64,000 nt of DNA, from contig JALJCQ010000008.1 in NCBI GenBank assembly GCA_023091665.1, positions 558,001 through 622,000 of the forward strand, given 5' to 3'. This DNA comes from Pythium myriotylum (lineage: Eukaryota; Oomycota; Peronosporomycetes; Pythiales; Pythiaceae). Position numbers and translations under genes: made by a program. Shown here one piece after another: positions 53,912-64,000 of this stretch; positions within the stretch are counted from its first letter, which is position 1, and each line of letters opens with the position of its first letter. The notes under the pieces are model-generated. The model was not told the origin of the DNA, did no database searches, and saw only the letters and a program-made list of their open reading frames with translations.

Positions 53912-55429
53912 ATGGGTGCTGTCTCGGAAAACAAATACGGCTCGCTTGCACCGCCCGCCAATCGTGCCGAGACCCCCAAGACCTCCAAGGGCCCCGTGCT
54001 CGTGGACGAGCAGACACCGATCCTCAAGGACTTCCAGTTGAGCCCACGCCACAGCGACCGCCGCACGGCACGCTGGTTTATCAACATGGTGCTCATTAAC
54101 TTCGTCGAGTTCGCGGCCGAGTCCTCGCGTGGCGTCGTGCTGCCGACGCTCTTCCTCTACAACACGTCGCTCGGTGGTGATCTCGCTTTTATGGGTGTGC
54201 TCACGTCGGTGTTCTCGGTCGGACGGCTCATCTCGTCCACGGTCTTCGGCTGGATGTGCGACCACTACTCCTTCAAGTTTGTCTACATCGTCTCGTCCGC
54301 AATTTGTCTTCTTGGAAACGTCATCTACCTGCTCGCCGATGAACACGTCGCCGACAGTCTCACAGTGCTAGCGATCAGTCGCTTCCTGGTCGGCTTCGGC
54401 GCCGGCAATCGCAGTGTGTGCCGCGCGAACGTGGCGGCGATGACGACAGTCAACCAGCGATTGAAATATCTGACGATCTTGGCGGCCGTGGTGTTCTTGG
54501 GGTACGCACTGACGCCGGGTCTCGGTTCGCTGGTTGCAAACGTGGACACGCAGTTCCTCGGTATCCACTTCAACAAGTTCACGTCGCCTGGCATGATCCT
54601 TGTGTTGTTGAACGCACTCACGATTTTGTCAATGGTGACCATCTTCGATGAGACCATCTTGATCCACGACGGTCCGCCTGAGACACCGAACGCTAACGAT
54701 GTCAAGAACCCACTTAGCGACCCGACAAGCCTGCCCGACCACATCGTCAACGCCGGTGCTTTGGTGTTCATCTTCCTCAACTTTAACGCACGAGGTATCC
54801 TCTCCGTGTTCGAGACCGTCAACATTCCGCTCTTTCTCAAGGCAACAGGCAGCGACCCAGCGAGCGTCGAGGCAGTCGTGACGGCTTCTAACTTCCAGTT
54901 CTACCTCGGCTTGCTGGGACTCGTATCGTACTTTTCGATTGAACATTTCCGCCACAAGATCACGGACGTCAACTGGGTGCAGACGGGCTTCCTCATGCTC
55001 ACGATCGGCAACATCCTCTTGGTGATCGCGCCGGAGGCGATGTCCTTCCCCCGCCTGCTATTGGCTGAGCTCTTCGTGTGGAGTATTGGTTGTCCCATCA
55101 CCACGGCCGTGGTGCTCGCCGCTTTCTCCAAGTTGCTTGGTGGACGTCCGCAGGGCACACTCATGGGTCTTTTGGGCTCTGCTGCCTCCGTGTCTCGCAT
55201 CATCTTGCCCTTGTTGCCCGCGGCGATCCCATCGATGACGCCAGTGTTCTGGATCAACATCGTGCTTTGTCTCGTGAGTATGGCGAGTTTGGCGTGGTAC
55301 AGCCGCCTCGTGTTTTCCGCGAAGCAAGAGCTCGCGTCCGACCTTGAAGCGATGATTGAGGGCGAGGTAGACATTCGCTCCCCACTCCACTCGGAGCCGC
55401 AGGACTTCGAAGACAACCAGAGACACTAA
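53912..55429 (+). CDS. Major facilitator superfamily transporter, MFSD8/CLN7-like (copy B)
   Basis: One exon, 505 aa, about 12 hydrophobic segments. The start MGAVSENKYGSLAPPANRAE is typical of a cytosolic N-terminus with an acidic/Leu vacuolar-sorting-like piece (DEQTPIL). Key motifs are RWFINMVLINFVEFAAESSR, FGWMCDHYSFK and FLVGFGAGNRSVCRANVAAM. It is a full-length paralogue of the gene at 31837-33318, about 20 kb away in opposite orientation, and keeps the N-terminus that the other copy lacks. The nucleotide sequence is almost identical to that copy only from about 54230 to 54580, and clearly diverged elsewhere. Substrate unknown; relatives sit in lysosome or vacuole membranes. Confidence 0.9.
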   Translation: MGAVSENKYGSLAPPANRAETPKTSKGPVLVDEQTPILKDFQLSPRHSDRRTARWFINMVLINFVEFAAESSRGVVLPTLFLYNTSLGGDLAFMGVLTSVFSVGRLISSTVFGWMCDHYSFKFVYIVSSAICLLGNVIYLLADEHVADSLTVLAISRFLVGFGAGNRSVCRANVAAMTTVNQRLKYLTILAAVVFLGYALTPGLGSLVANVDTQFLGIHFNKFTSPGMILVLLNALTILSMVTIFDETILIHDGPPETPNANDVKNPLSDPTSLPDHIVNAGALVFIFLNFNARGILSVFETVNIPLFLKATGSDPASVEAVVTASNFQFYLGLLGLVSYFSIEHFRHKITDVNWVQTGFLMLTIGNILLVIAPEAMSFPRLLLAELFVWSIGCPITTAVVLAAFSKLLGGRPQGTLMGLLGSAASVSRIILPLLPAAIPSMTPVFWINIVLCLVSMASLAWYSRLVFSAKQELASDLEAMIEGEVDIRSPLHSEPQDFEDNQRH

Positions 55430-55810
55430 AGGCACGCCTCGCGGTCTCGCGGTAGTACGTCTCCAAGTACATTAGCACTCTTTCACTCTTTCACGTCCAA
55501 TACATCCAGTCGAATCTCTTCATGAGTATGGAGATGCAATGAAAGCGTTGTCCTTCTACAGTTGAATGCACTTTACGGAGCTTCAAGCCCCCCCCCCCCC
55601 CAAATTTATACGAAAAATCATAGTGTCACTGCAGAAGTTCCATGTCGATTACACAAAGTGATCGCACTCACTGTCCTAAATCTCGCTGAGAGGTCACAAG
55701 AGTGCAAGGAAAAGCTGCGAAGAGGATATGATTGGAAAACGTTTCTGCTTTAAGTGTACGGTGAAATTTACAATCCAATACCCCGCGCCCCTTGGAAAGG
55801 AAGGAATTCG
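55430..55810. other. Intergenic with a C14 homopolymer
   Basis: No gene is seen. A run of 14 C at 55588-55601 is the only feature. The frame of the next gene is open slightly upstream of its ATG but without another ATG. Confidence 0.5.
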
Positions 55811-58800
55811 ATGTCGACGCCAAGTGCTGAGCCTAAGGGCCCGCCGCCTCTAGATGAAGCCAGCACGAAGAAATCGAGCAAGAAGGCATCCAGCAAGGGC
55901 CCAGCCGAAGGCGCGTCGGAGTCCTCCACGCCAACGCCAGCAACGTCGCAACTCTCGTCTGCAGCGGTGCCATCAACACCGACATCCCCAGTTCCGACTC
56001 TTCATGACATGCCACGCCTTGCCATCGCTGATCCGAAGGACCCAGCAGTAGTCGGAGACGCGGGGGCCGATGGGGGAGAAAGGAAGGTTCGTGCATCCAA
56101 GAAACGGGTATCGACACCGGAATCCGAGCCAACAGGAATCGCGCCCGGACCTTCGTTACCACCAGCCACCACGACCCAGCCAGCTAGTAAGAGCGACGTT
56201 GATCCGGAGAAAGAGCGAGCCAAGCGAGAGGCAAAGAAGCAGCGGCAGCGCGAGATCGAGGAACAGCGCAAGCGAGAAGAACTTGAGCGACAGGCTGTTG
56301 AAGAGGCTCGAAAAAAAGAGGAGCTACGCCTACGAGAGCTTCGGCGGCAGCAAGAACAATCTGCGCTAAATGCGAATGCCGATATTGTTCAAGAGGAGGA
56401 AGACGACGGATATGGGGACGAAGGCTTCGAGGATTATGGGGATGACTTTGAGAATGATGATGAATCAGCAACGGCATCATCAAAGATGCCAGCACAGTCC
56501 AAGCCGACGGCGAAAGCCAAAAGTATCTCTCGTGACAATAACCTCCCAGCCGTTGATAGCAGCGAGCTCAAGCGGATTCAAGAGGCTCAAAAGGCAGAGA
56601 GTAAAGAGCTCTTGTCAACTTCACGCCCGTCTTCCAAGTCGAGTAGCAAAAGTGTGGACGGCAACCAGCCAACTCAAGATGCTGTTCGAACGGAAGCAAA
56701 AAAGCACGCATCACCAGCCACGTCGATCGCTGCGTCGATTGCTGGATTGAAGCAAACGCTTGATCCACGAGCAAGGCGTGCTAAGGAGATTCGCGACTCC
56801 AGACGCTTCGATGTCGAGAAGTTCAACGTTTTCGTTCAAGCACCCATGGCCGAGGTGGATATTTATCTCACTCGTTTGCGTCGCGGGAACGTTCGTCAAG
56901 TGGCTATGCAAACCAAGGAGGATGACAAATGCGTCGCTACCCAAACTAAAGTTGCCGAGCTCGTGGATCGGAGCATGCACTTTCCTGACGATGTAGGAAT
57001 AGACGAAGTCGCGAAGAAAATGTCTGTGAGAAGCAAGCGCCGTGGACACGATAACCAAGCGGACAACGATGAGAAGACCCAAGAAGCTGAAGATGACGGC
57101 GAGGAAGATGATGATGAAGTCTCTACAATGTCCTCCATGCGGTTCATGAATTTTCTGGAGCAGTCAGCTCAGGTGTGCGAGCAGCTTATCGAGGAAAACA
57201 TCCAGGAACGCGAGACCGATGAATTGACGAACAAAGTGCGAGGGTCAGCGGCACCCAAGCTGTCATCAAGCACTACTTTGTCTCATGAGCAGCTCTTTCC
57301 AAGAAAGCACTTTGATCAGCGCAGCATTGAAAGGATCCTGCAGGGGAAAACCCTTGTGGCCTTGCAATTTTCGCCGACAGTGTCCAATATTGTTGTCACG
57401 TGGTACTCCAGCGCACCATGTGAGCCTACCAACGAGCACAAAGAAGAGGAATCTTCTCCGTCGATCGTCGCTGAGAAATCCATCGGAGTAGTGTGGGACA
57501 TCAACCAGCTGCATCATGCTCTCTATGTCCTTCGAAGTGAAGATGTTGTAACCACGGTGAGTCTCGGTCCCACACGGGATATATTTGTCTTGGCTGGGAC
57601 CGAAGATGGGGCTGTGAATGTGTGGGATTTACGCAGCCGTCTGGCGCTTGTGGGGCGGAGGTACCTTCCCCACTACGAGATCGACCTATACTCGCCGACA
57701 TATTCAACAAGTGGCGCCGATACTCGGTCAGCTGAAGGCAGCCACCAGTCTCCAATCGTGTCTATCGACATTGTCGAGTGGCGAGATGGGGATTCTATTG
57801 GGTCGGGGATGTTCCAGTTTGGCTCGCTCGATGACCGCGGCATGCTTCTCATCTGGAGTATGATCGACTACTCGTCCTCTTCCAATGCAGACACACTGCT
57901 CTCAGACAAGTGCGCGGAGGTCGGTGGTCGGATCAAGCTTGTTGTAAGTGTCGCGATCGACACACAGCTTCAATACCTTGTCCTGACAAGACCGACAATG
58001 CGCGCTCAAGCACGCGCAAATCCACAAAGCTTTGAAAATCTCGCTGACATTCGCAAAGGAGGTACTGGGCAGCGCAGCACTATGTTTGGGAAAAGCAGCT
58101 CAAAGAAGACGATGGAAGAAATCCTCGCATCCGAGGTTTGTGTTGGCCCGATTGCGACGGTATTGAAGTTCTTTCCACAAGAGCCCAACGAGTTTCTCGT
58201 GGGCACGACAACGGGCATTGTCATGCGTGGAAATCGATTCCAGACAAGTCGGAAAACTGAACCCAAGGATTCTACCGCTGTCGATTGCTACCGACGTGAT
58301 CGTCACTCACTTGTGTCTGCACCATGCCCGCTTGGCATTGCGGTCACCGCCATCGCGTTCCATCCATTTGACCCAGACTATTTCGTCGTCGGCTATGAGG
58401 ACGGGCGTATTTGTCTCTTTGACGCTCGACTGCCGGCAGCTGTGGCAACCTGGGAGGAGGTTGACTTCGAAAAGAGCGTCACGTCGTTGCAGTGGTCGCC
58501 TTCTCGCCCTGGAGTCTTCTTTGCGTCTTACAGCCACGGAGTCGTGCACACTTGGGATCTCATTACAAGTCACCATGGTCCAGTATTCGAACACAAGCTA
58601 TCTGGCAGACAGAAACCGGCTTCACGTGCGTATCCGATCGCATTGTCGTACGTGTGGCTCATCAGGCTTTCGCTTTTGTGTTTGAAGTACTAATTCCTGA
58701 TGGGGGTTTGTCGTACAGGAGCGAGAAGATTCGCACCTCCCGACCGTGCATCGCTATGGCTTGTGGAGACGCCGAGCCATTCGAGTTTCAAATCCACGAG

Positions 58801-58912
58801 CTCGGCGCCGGGTTCACGGCAAGCACCGCACGAGAACACCAAGCTCTCAAGCAAACGCTCGCTTGCATCTTCTAAGTGGAATCGCTTCTACGAACAATGC
58901 GTATACCGTTAG
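55811..58912 (+). CDS. WDR60: WDR60-like dynein-2 intermediate chain (DYNC2I1)
   Basis: Two exons (55811-58625, 58719-58912) give 1002 aa, near the usual size of about 1000-1060 aa. The first 130 residues are Ser/Pro-rich. A long basic/Glu coiled coil follows (KREAKKQRQREIEEQRKREE). Next is the acidic DDGYGDEGFEDYGDDFEND and a segment with paired VAMQTKE and VATQTKV, both typical of WDR60. The second half holds WD40 repeats, for example GYEDGRICLFDARLP and SLQWSPSRPGVFFASYSHGV. WDR60 is an intermediate chain of cytoplasmic dynein 2, which drives retrograde intraflagellar transport. The last exon adds a Ser-rich tail ending CVYR and follows a 93-bp intron GTGCGT...GTACAG, phase 1. Confidence 0.88.
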
Positions 58913-61812
58913 TGTATACTGGTGAGTCCAGGGTTATAGTATACAATTAATCTTCGTGTAACCCATGAGGAGGGATGACCTTCCCCCCGAGAAGCGGACG
59001 CCGCCTTTCTCATGTCCACGAACCTAAACCGCCGCTTCTGCTGGCTCGACGCCATCTGGTGCTAGATTCTCCGCTTGTGTTTGGCCAATAGTCACTGTTC
59101 CAGCGAGTCGCAAAAGGACCAGTACAAGTCATTTTGTATCGGACGAGGATTATGCACGATTCCATCATCATTCCGAGTTGGCTTTGGAGCAGCAACGAAG
59201 CGGCCGAGGGCAAATCATGCGGCTGGGAGCCGAGTGAAGCCAATCATCGATCTCTTTCGTTGGGACGTGGAACCACATCGTGATCCGGCGGGCGGGATCA
59301 TCGCATGCACGAGGTCCTTCCGAGACTGCCGAGGAAATGTCGCAAGGAGCGGCCGACAACAATGGGGCCAGTGCAGTGGATCCTCAACTTCGTGACTGCA
59401 GCAACATGCACGGCTTCCATCCAGGTGAGGTCTTCCTGACTAGGACGTGTGCATTGAGGACGGAGACCGTGATCTTTTTGCCGTCTTTTTTTTTGCCTTT
59501 TGCGCTTGAAGCTCGAACTGCAAGATCGTGGTCCGCGCTCGAGCCAATCCGACACAGCGTGGAGCTCTGATATCGCCTCTCATTGGCTCGTGGTGAAAAG
59601 ATTCCCACCGGTAGGTACGACCGGAAACTCTCCTTGAAGTACACCAGGTGCTTCAACGTGAGTGAGCACAGCCGCCCGTTTATCCGTAAAAGGAGGGATG
59701 ACCTCGAGCTGGATTATCCGGTTTGCCCAAATGGCCCGACTTTGAACCCAAGAGCTCCGCCGTGTTGGTCGACCAGCTCCTGTAGAGTGTATCCACTTCG
59801 TAGCGGACCAGTACCAGCGCGGTGTTCATGAGGAAGCGCGGTCTCCTCGCAAGATCTCATGGGTAGAGACAGTGCGCATCTTTACCCTAATCCACTGTCG
59901 GCTTTTCGGGACCAGCACGAGCGTCGTGTCGGACGGTCTCTTTTGGGTTCCGCGTGGAAATGCTGCCGCCGTCGAGTGGCCTACCACAATGGGAACAATG
60001 GAGAGGAAGCTTCATGGGCTTGGTGGCCGGAGCTGTACGTTCGAGCGAGCAAGAGAAAGTCGAGGGAACCCATCGTGGGCTCGCGATCCGAACGACTCCA
60101 AACACGAGTAGGCTTTCTTTCGTCGATCGCGAGATACTATGTACGTAGTATTAATTAGCACGGCAAAGCAAAAGAGACTGAAAGCATTGGGCTTACCTGG
60201 AGGCTTGCCAAACGGCTTGGGGTTCTGATGCAGAAACTGGAGCGAAGATGGTTTAGTAGAATGTCAGAGGCTACGACTGCAAGGTGACGCTTGCTTATCG
60301 AGCGAAAAATAAAATATACCATGGGGATGGCTTTCACGAGGAGGGACGTGAGAATCCACAAGCGCACGAGTTGCTTCACAACGATGGCTTCTTCACAAAA
60401 AGAAAGTGGCCGTACATCTGCTGCGAAAATGCGAGAAGAATTGCTCGTGATCGTCTTCTGTTGGCTGTCAGTCGAATAGAGGTATACCATTAAGATGTGA
60501 GTGACTGTTGTAAGCAAAGCCACCAGCCAAAAGACATGGACCATTGCCTTTCAGTGTCAGACTTTAGAGCGCGAATCCTGGCTAATGGCGCAGCTTGGTC
60601 AGTCTGGAATGGGAAGATTAGGTAGTTTGATCACTGCCATGCATGCGCATCAGAACTTACCATTCGAGCCGTCGACTCCGAGATCGACCGGACGACTGCA
60701 TTGAGTGTTGTGAGGCACCTACAAGACTTTTGGGAAGTGAGCGCTTGAACAGGAGAAACAGAGAGCTGCACGCGGTCCGTCGTGGAATCAGCGAAGAGAA
60801 GTCACTCGATTTACCCTCCGAATTTACTCGAGCATGGCCCGGTTTGCAACTTTGCCATGTCCAAAGGAGTCGCAGTAAAGAAAGCCTACGAGGACCAGCA
60901 CAAACTGATGCGGGAGTAAAACCTATGGAAACCGTGTTGGACTTTTACTTGAGACATCGAGACATGAACCTCCTGGTCTTCCTATCGTCGCCTTCCCCAC
61001 TATCTTCACATCTTGTCGTGGTACACGGGGGGCCACTTAGCGTCACTGATAGCTGCAAAAATCGCCGCTCCCTTGCTGCGTAACCATGGTACCGACGGAA
61101 TGCGACCTCGAGCGAAAAGGCAATCCAGGGGAGGAGGGGAGACGTATGCGCTTACTTGGCTCAGTCTCACCCTTTTACTTCGTGCTCCGGCCCTTCGTGC
61201 TTGTCCGATAAGACTGTACTACGATTTTCTGGCCATACCCAGCAACGGCCCGCAAAAACCACTCCTCCAACGACCCCGAAACTCCAACCGCCGACAATTC
61301 GGTTGCACAGGTGTTGTTTGTTCAGGGACAAGAGCAGTGTAACAGTTCATCAAAGGCCTCTTCAAAACTTTCCGAAGTCTCCATCCCGCCCTCGTACTGG
61401 TCGCGGTTCAAGTGGCGTTGAGTGCAAAGTAGGAAGGCGAGGATACTGGTCGTTGCCCACTTCAACATGCGAACAAATCCCCCGTGTTCTCGCAGGGGTA
61501 GGTAAAGACTAACAACTTATTTGACTCAGAGTCATAAGAAACTGGTGAATTCCCTAGCCAGCGAAGTGTTGACACTTGCCTTGGATACTTCGTCACTGCC
61601 ATACGTTCGGAATCTGCAGCTACAGAGACTTGTTGGTGCTGGTCCATCGAACATCTCCCCAACGTCGCCCCGAACTCACCTCGTTGCTCTCTCTCTCTCT
61701 CTCCGTTCTTTCTTGCTCTCAATGTCTCGACCCGCTCCTCCCTTTGGCCTCTCTCCCATGAGTGCCAGAGCCCACTCTCTCTGATACGCAGAGCTCGAAG
61801 CAGGCGCTTTAA
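58913..61812. other. Gene-poor stretch of about 2.9 kb
   Basis: No gene is supported. Six further copies of the GGACCAGYACRAR-type motif found in the 53-kb region occur between here and 61.65 kb (59116, 59805, 59908, 60892, 61391 reversed and 61632 reversed). A CT microsatellite lies at 61687-61703. Confidence 0.45.
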
Positions 61813-61833
61813 CTCCTCACTCTTCAATTTTCC
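61813..61833 (+). promoter_or_regulatory. Oomycete core promoter (Inr + FPR)
   Basis: CTCCTCACTCTTCAATTTTCC at 61813-61833 holds CTCACTCTTCAATTTT, a near-perfect match to the combined initiator and flanking promoter region of oomycetes. It lies about 65 bp upstream of the PDR transporter ATG. Confidence 0.75.
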
Positions 61834-61893
61834 TCGCCCATTTTACTCTTACCGTCCGGGCGTGTATCGGCTCGCCAGTGAATTGAAGTCGTC

Positions 61894-64000
61894 ATGAGCC
61901 ACCAAGCCAGTCTTACAACGAAGGACAAGGAGCTACTGCTCCAGGACGAAGACATACCCGCAGTCTACCGCTCGCTCAACTTCAAGAGCATCCAAGACCC
62001 GTACTCGCACAAGGACGATGACCTCGCTTCGCGATACAGTACGATCCGCGCCGAGAACCTCGATGAGATGCTCACGGGCGGTCTCGAACGCTTCTACAAG
62101 AAGTACAACCACCTCTCGCGCAAGATCAACTTGCAGCTGCCGACCCCGGAGGTGCGATTCGAGAACCTGTCGTTCGACGTCAAGGTCCCGGTCGCGCAGA
62201 AGGCTGCCTCGCAATACTCGGTCGGCACGTATTTGCAGAAGATCTTCACGCCGTGGAACCGTCCTCCGATCGTGACGAAGCAAGTGCTCCAGCCAATGAG
62301 CGGTATCATTCGGCCTGGCTCGATGACGCTGATCTTGGCAAACCCGGGCGCTGGCAAGTCGACCCTCTTGAAGGCACTCGCAGGGAAGCTGAAGACCAAC
62401 AACAAGACCACCCTTGGAGGTGAGATCACGTACTCCGGACTGAAGGCCAGCGAGATTGATCTTCTCAAGGTGGCTGGCCTCGTTGACCAGCGCGACAATC
62501 ACATTCCCACGCTCACGGTCCGCGAGACGTTCAAGTTTGCCGATATGTGCATGAACGGCCGCCCTGAGGATCAGCCGGAGGAAATGCGTGACATCGCTGC
62601 CTTGCGTACGGAGCTCATCATCCAGATCTTGGGTCTGAACAACTGTGCCGACACTGTGGTCGGTGACGCCCTTCTCCGTGGTGTCTCCGGAGGTGAACGC
62701 AAGCGTGTGACCATCGGTGAGATTCTCGTCGGTGGTCAGAGCTTGTTCTTGTGTGACGAGATCTCGACGGGTCTCGACAGTGCTGCGACTTTCGATATCA
62801 TCACCTCGCTGCGTACATGGACGAAGACGCTCGGCGGCTCTGCGGTTGTCGCGTTGCTTCAGCCAACGCCCGAAGTCGTGGAGCTCTTCGATGACATCTT
62901 GATGGTCAACGAAGGCCACCTCATCTACCACGGTCCTCGCACGGAGATCCTCACGTACTTCCAGGAGCGTGGCTTCTCATGTCCGCCTCGTACCGATCCG
63001 GCCGATTTCCTCATCGAAGTCACATCCGGTCGTGGACGCAAGTACGCGAACGGCAACGTCGAGATCAACAAGCTGCCGATCACGCCGGGAGAGTTCAACA
63101 ACCTGTTCACCCAGTCCAACATCTACCGCGCGACCCACGAGAAGCTGAGCCGTGGCTTCAACGACGCGAACTTCGAGAAGAGCGAGGACTTCAAGCACGC
63201 GAAGACGGTGGCTGCGCTGGCCCGTACGAAGGAGCAGTCTCCGTTCGGTCTCTCGTTCCTCCCGAGCACGATGCTGTTGCTGAACCGTCAGAAAACGATC
63301 TGGCTTCGCGACCGTCCGTTGCTGTGGGGTAAGCTGTTTGAGGCATTGGTCGTCGGTTTGGTGCTCGGTGTGATCTTCTACCAGTGCGATCCGTCGTACT
63401 ACCTGCGCATGATGTTCTTCAGTATCGCGGTGTTCCAGCGCCAGGCGTGGCAGCAGATTTCGATCTCGTTTCAGCTGCGTCAGGTGTTCTACAAGCAGCG
63501 TCCGCGTAACTTCTTCCGTACGGCATCGTACGCGATCGCAGAGAGTATTGTGCAAGTTCCTGTAAACCTCTCGGTTGCGTTCATCATGGGCACGTTCTTC
63601 TACTTCATGAGTGGCCTCGCGGCTACTTTTGAAAAGTACATTGTGTACTTGTTGATCCTGGTGTCTTTCCAGCACGCGATCGGCGCATACATGACGCTAC
63701 TCAGTTCGCTGTCGCCCAGTATCACGATCGGTCAGGCTCTCGCGGGTATCTCGGTCAGCTTCTTCCTCTTGTTTTCGGGTAACATCATCTTGGCCGAGCT
63801 CATTCCGGACTACTGGATCTGGATGTACTGGTTCAACCCTCTCGCTTGGGCACTTCGTAGCGTGATGCTCTCGGAGTTCCACTCGGACCGCTACACTGCC
63901 GCCCAGACCAAGACCAAGCTCGATTCGTTCTCGATCAAGCAAGGTTACGGCTACATGTGGTTCGGCATTGCGGTTCTCATCGCGTACTACTTCATCTTCA
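61894..64000 (+). CDS. PDR-type ABCG transporter, 3' end beyond the window
   Basis: An open frame from ATG at 61894 runs off the window after 702 codons. The order is nucleotide-binding domain then transmembrane domain, as in PDR/ABCG transporters. The NBD has Walker A ANPGAGKST (residues 149-157), signature VSGGERKR (264-271) and Walker B LFLCDE (284-289), then STGLDSAATF. At least five hydrophobic segments follow from about residue 470, with FYKQRPRNFFRTASYAIAES typical of the family. Full PDR proteins are about 1300-1400 aa with a second NBD-TMD half, so half is missing here only because the window ends. They export drugs and lipids at the plasma membrane. The start is supported by the core promoter upstream. 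Confidence 0.93.
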   Translation, partial: MSHQASLTTKDKELLLQDEDIPAVYRSLNFKSIQDPYSHKDDDLASRYSTIRAENLDEMLTGGLERFYKKYNHLSRKINLQLPTPEVRFENLSFDVKVPVAQKAASQYSVGTYLQKIFTPWNRPPIVTKQVLQPMSGIIRPGSMTLILANPGAGKSTLLKALAGKLKTNNKTTLGGEITYSGLKASEIDLLKVAGLVDQRDNHIPTLTVRETFKFADMCMNGRPEDQPEEMRDIAALRTELIIQILGLNNCADTVVGDALLRGVSGGERKRVTIGEILVGGQSLFLCDEISTGLDSAATFDIITSLRTWTKTLGGSAVVALLQPTPEVVELFDDILMVNEGHLIYHGPRTEILTYFQERGFSCPPRTDPADFLIEVTSGRGRKYANGNVEINKLPITPGEFNNLFTQSNIYRATHEKLSRGFNDANFEKSEDFKHAKTVAALARTKEQSPFGLSFLPSTMLLLNRQKTIWLRDRPLLWGKLFEALVVGLVLGVIFYQCDPSYYLRMMFFSIAVFQRQAWQQISISFQLRQVFYKQRPRNFFRTASYAIAESIVQVPVNLSVAFIMGTFFYFMSGLAATFEKYIVYLLILVSFQHAIGAYMTLLSSLSPSITIGQALAGISVSFFLLFSGNIILAELIPDYWIWMYWFNPLAWALRSVMLSEFHSDRYTAAQTKTKLDSFSIKQGYGYMWFGIAVLIAYYFIF

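Noticed and set aside
61933..63675. Two long minus-strand frames (332 and 232 codons)
   Set aside because: Both are antisense to the PDR transporter; the plus strand has all ABC motifs in order.
1..64000. CRISPR arrays, bacterial operons, tRNA or rRNA genes
   Set aside because: No regularly spaced repeats, no Shine-Dalgarno-led gene runs and no recognisable RNA gene were found by eye; tRNAs could be missed without a covariance search.

Overview
The window looks like nuclear DNA of an oomycete. The signs are short GT-AG introns (about 55-150 bp), compact intron-poor genes with GC-rich exons, secreted multi-domain Kazal protease inhibitors, a Crinkler-type (Ubl + P-loop NTPase) effector relic, a PDR/ABCG transporter with an Inr/FPR-like core promoter, and genes of the flagellar apparatus (SSNA1/DIP13, WDR60) expected in a zoospore-forming organism. 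I cannot assign genus or species from sequence alone.

Layout. 1-3.9 kb: two head-to-head copies of an unrecognised multi-pass membrane family, the right copy frameshifted. 4.4-10 kb: a dense housekeeping block of SSNA1, THOC5 (minus), a small probable mitochondrial protein and an EME1-like nuclease subunit. 12.3-15.8 kb: a sphingomyelin-synthase-like PAP2 enzyme and an ABHD4/5-type hydrolase. 17-24.4 kb: a secretome cluster with a 46-aa secreted peptide, a 147-aa secreted protein, a six-domain Kazal inhibitor, a SANT/Myb-like transposon-type gene, decayed Kazal copies and a one-domain Kazal gene. 24.6-33.3 kb (minus): an unrecognised acidic protein, a BtuF-like/DUF5522/DPH6-like fusion and an MFS transporter. 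33.5-47.8 kb: a transposon graveyard holding a TIR element and a Crinkler pseudogene split by a 9.5-kb LINE, which is itself split by a piggyBac-like MITE. 48.3-64 kb: a thioredoxin-fold-like membrane protein, the second MFS paralogue, WDR60 and the 5' part of a PDR transporter.

The intact genes do not form one pathway. Functional themes are flagellar/basal-body biology (SSNA1, WDR60), RNA export and DNA repair (THOC5, EME1), lipid metabolism (SMS-like, ABHD), secreted interaction proteins (Kazal, small secreted proteins, Crinkler relic) and transport (two MFS, one ABCG). The most striking structures are the three-level nested insertion with its OTU-protease-bearing LINE, the triple-domain DPH6-like fusion, a gene-conversion tract between the two MFS paralogues, and a conserved out-of-frame tail after both Kazal stop codons. 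Coding structures were built by eye from splice sites and protein homology; no search was run.
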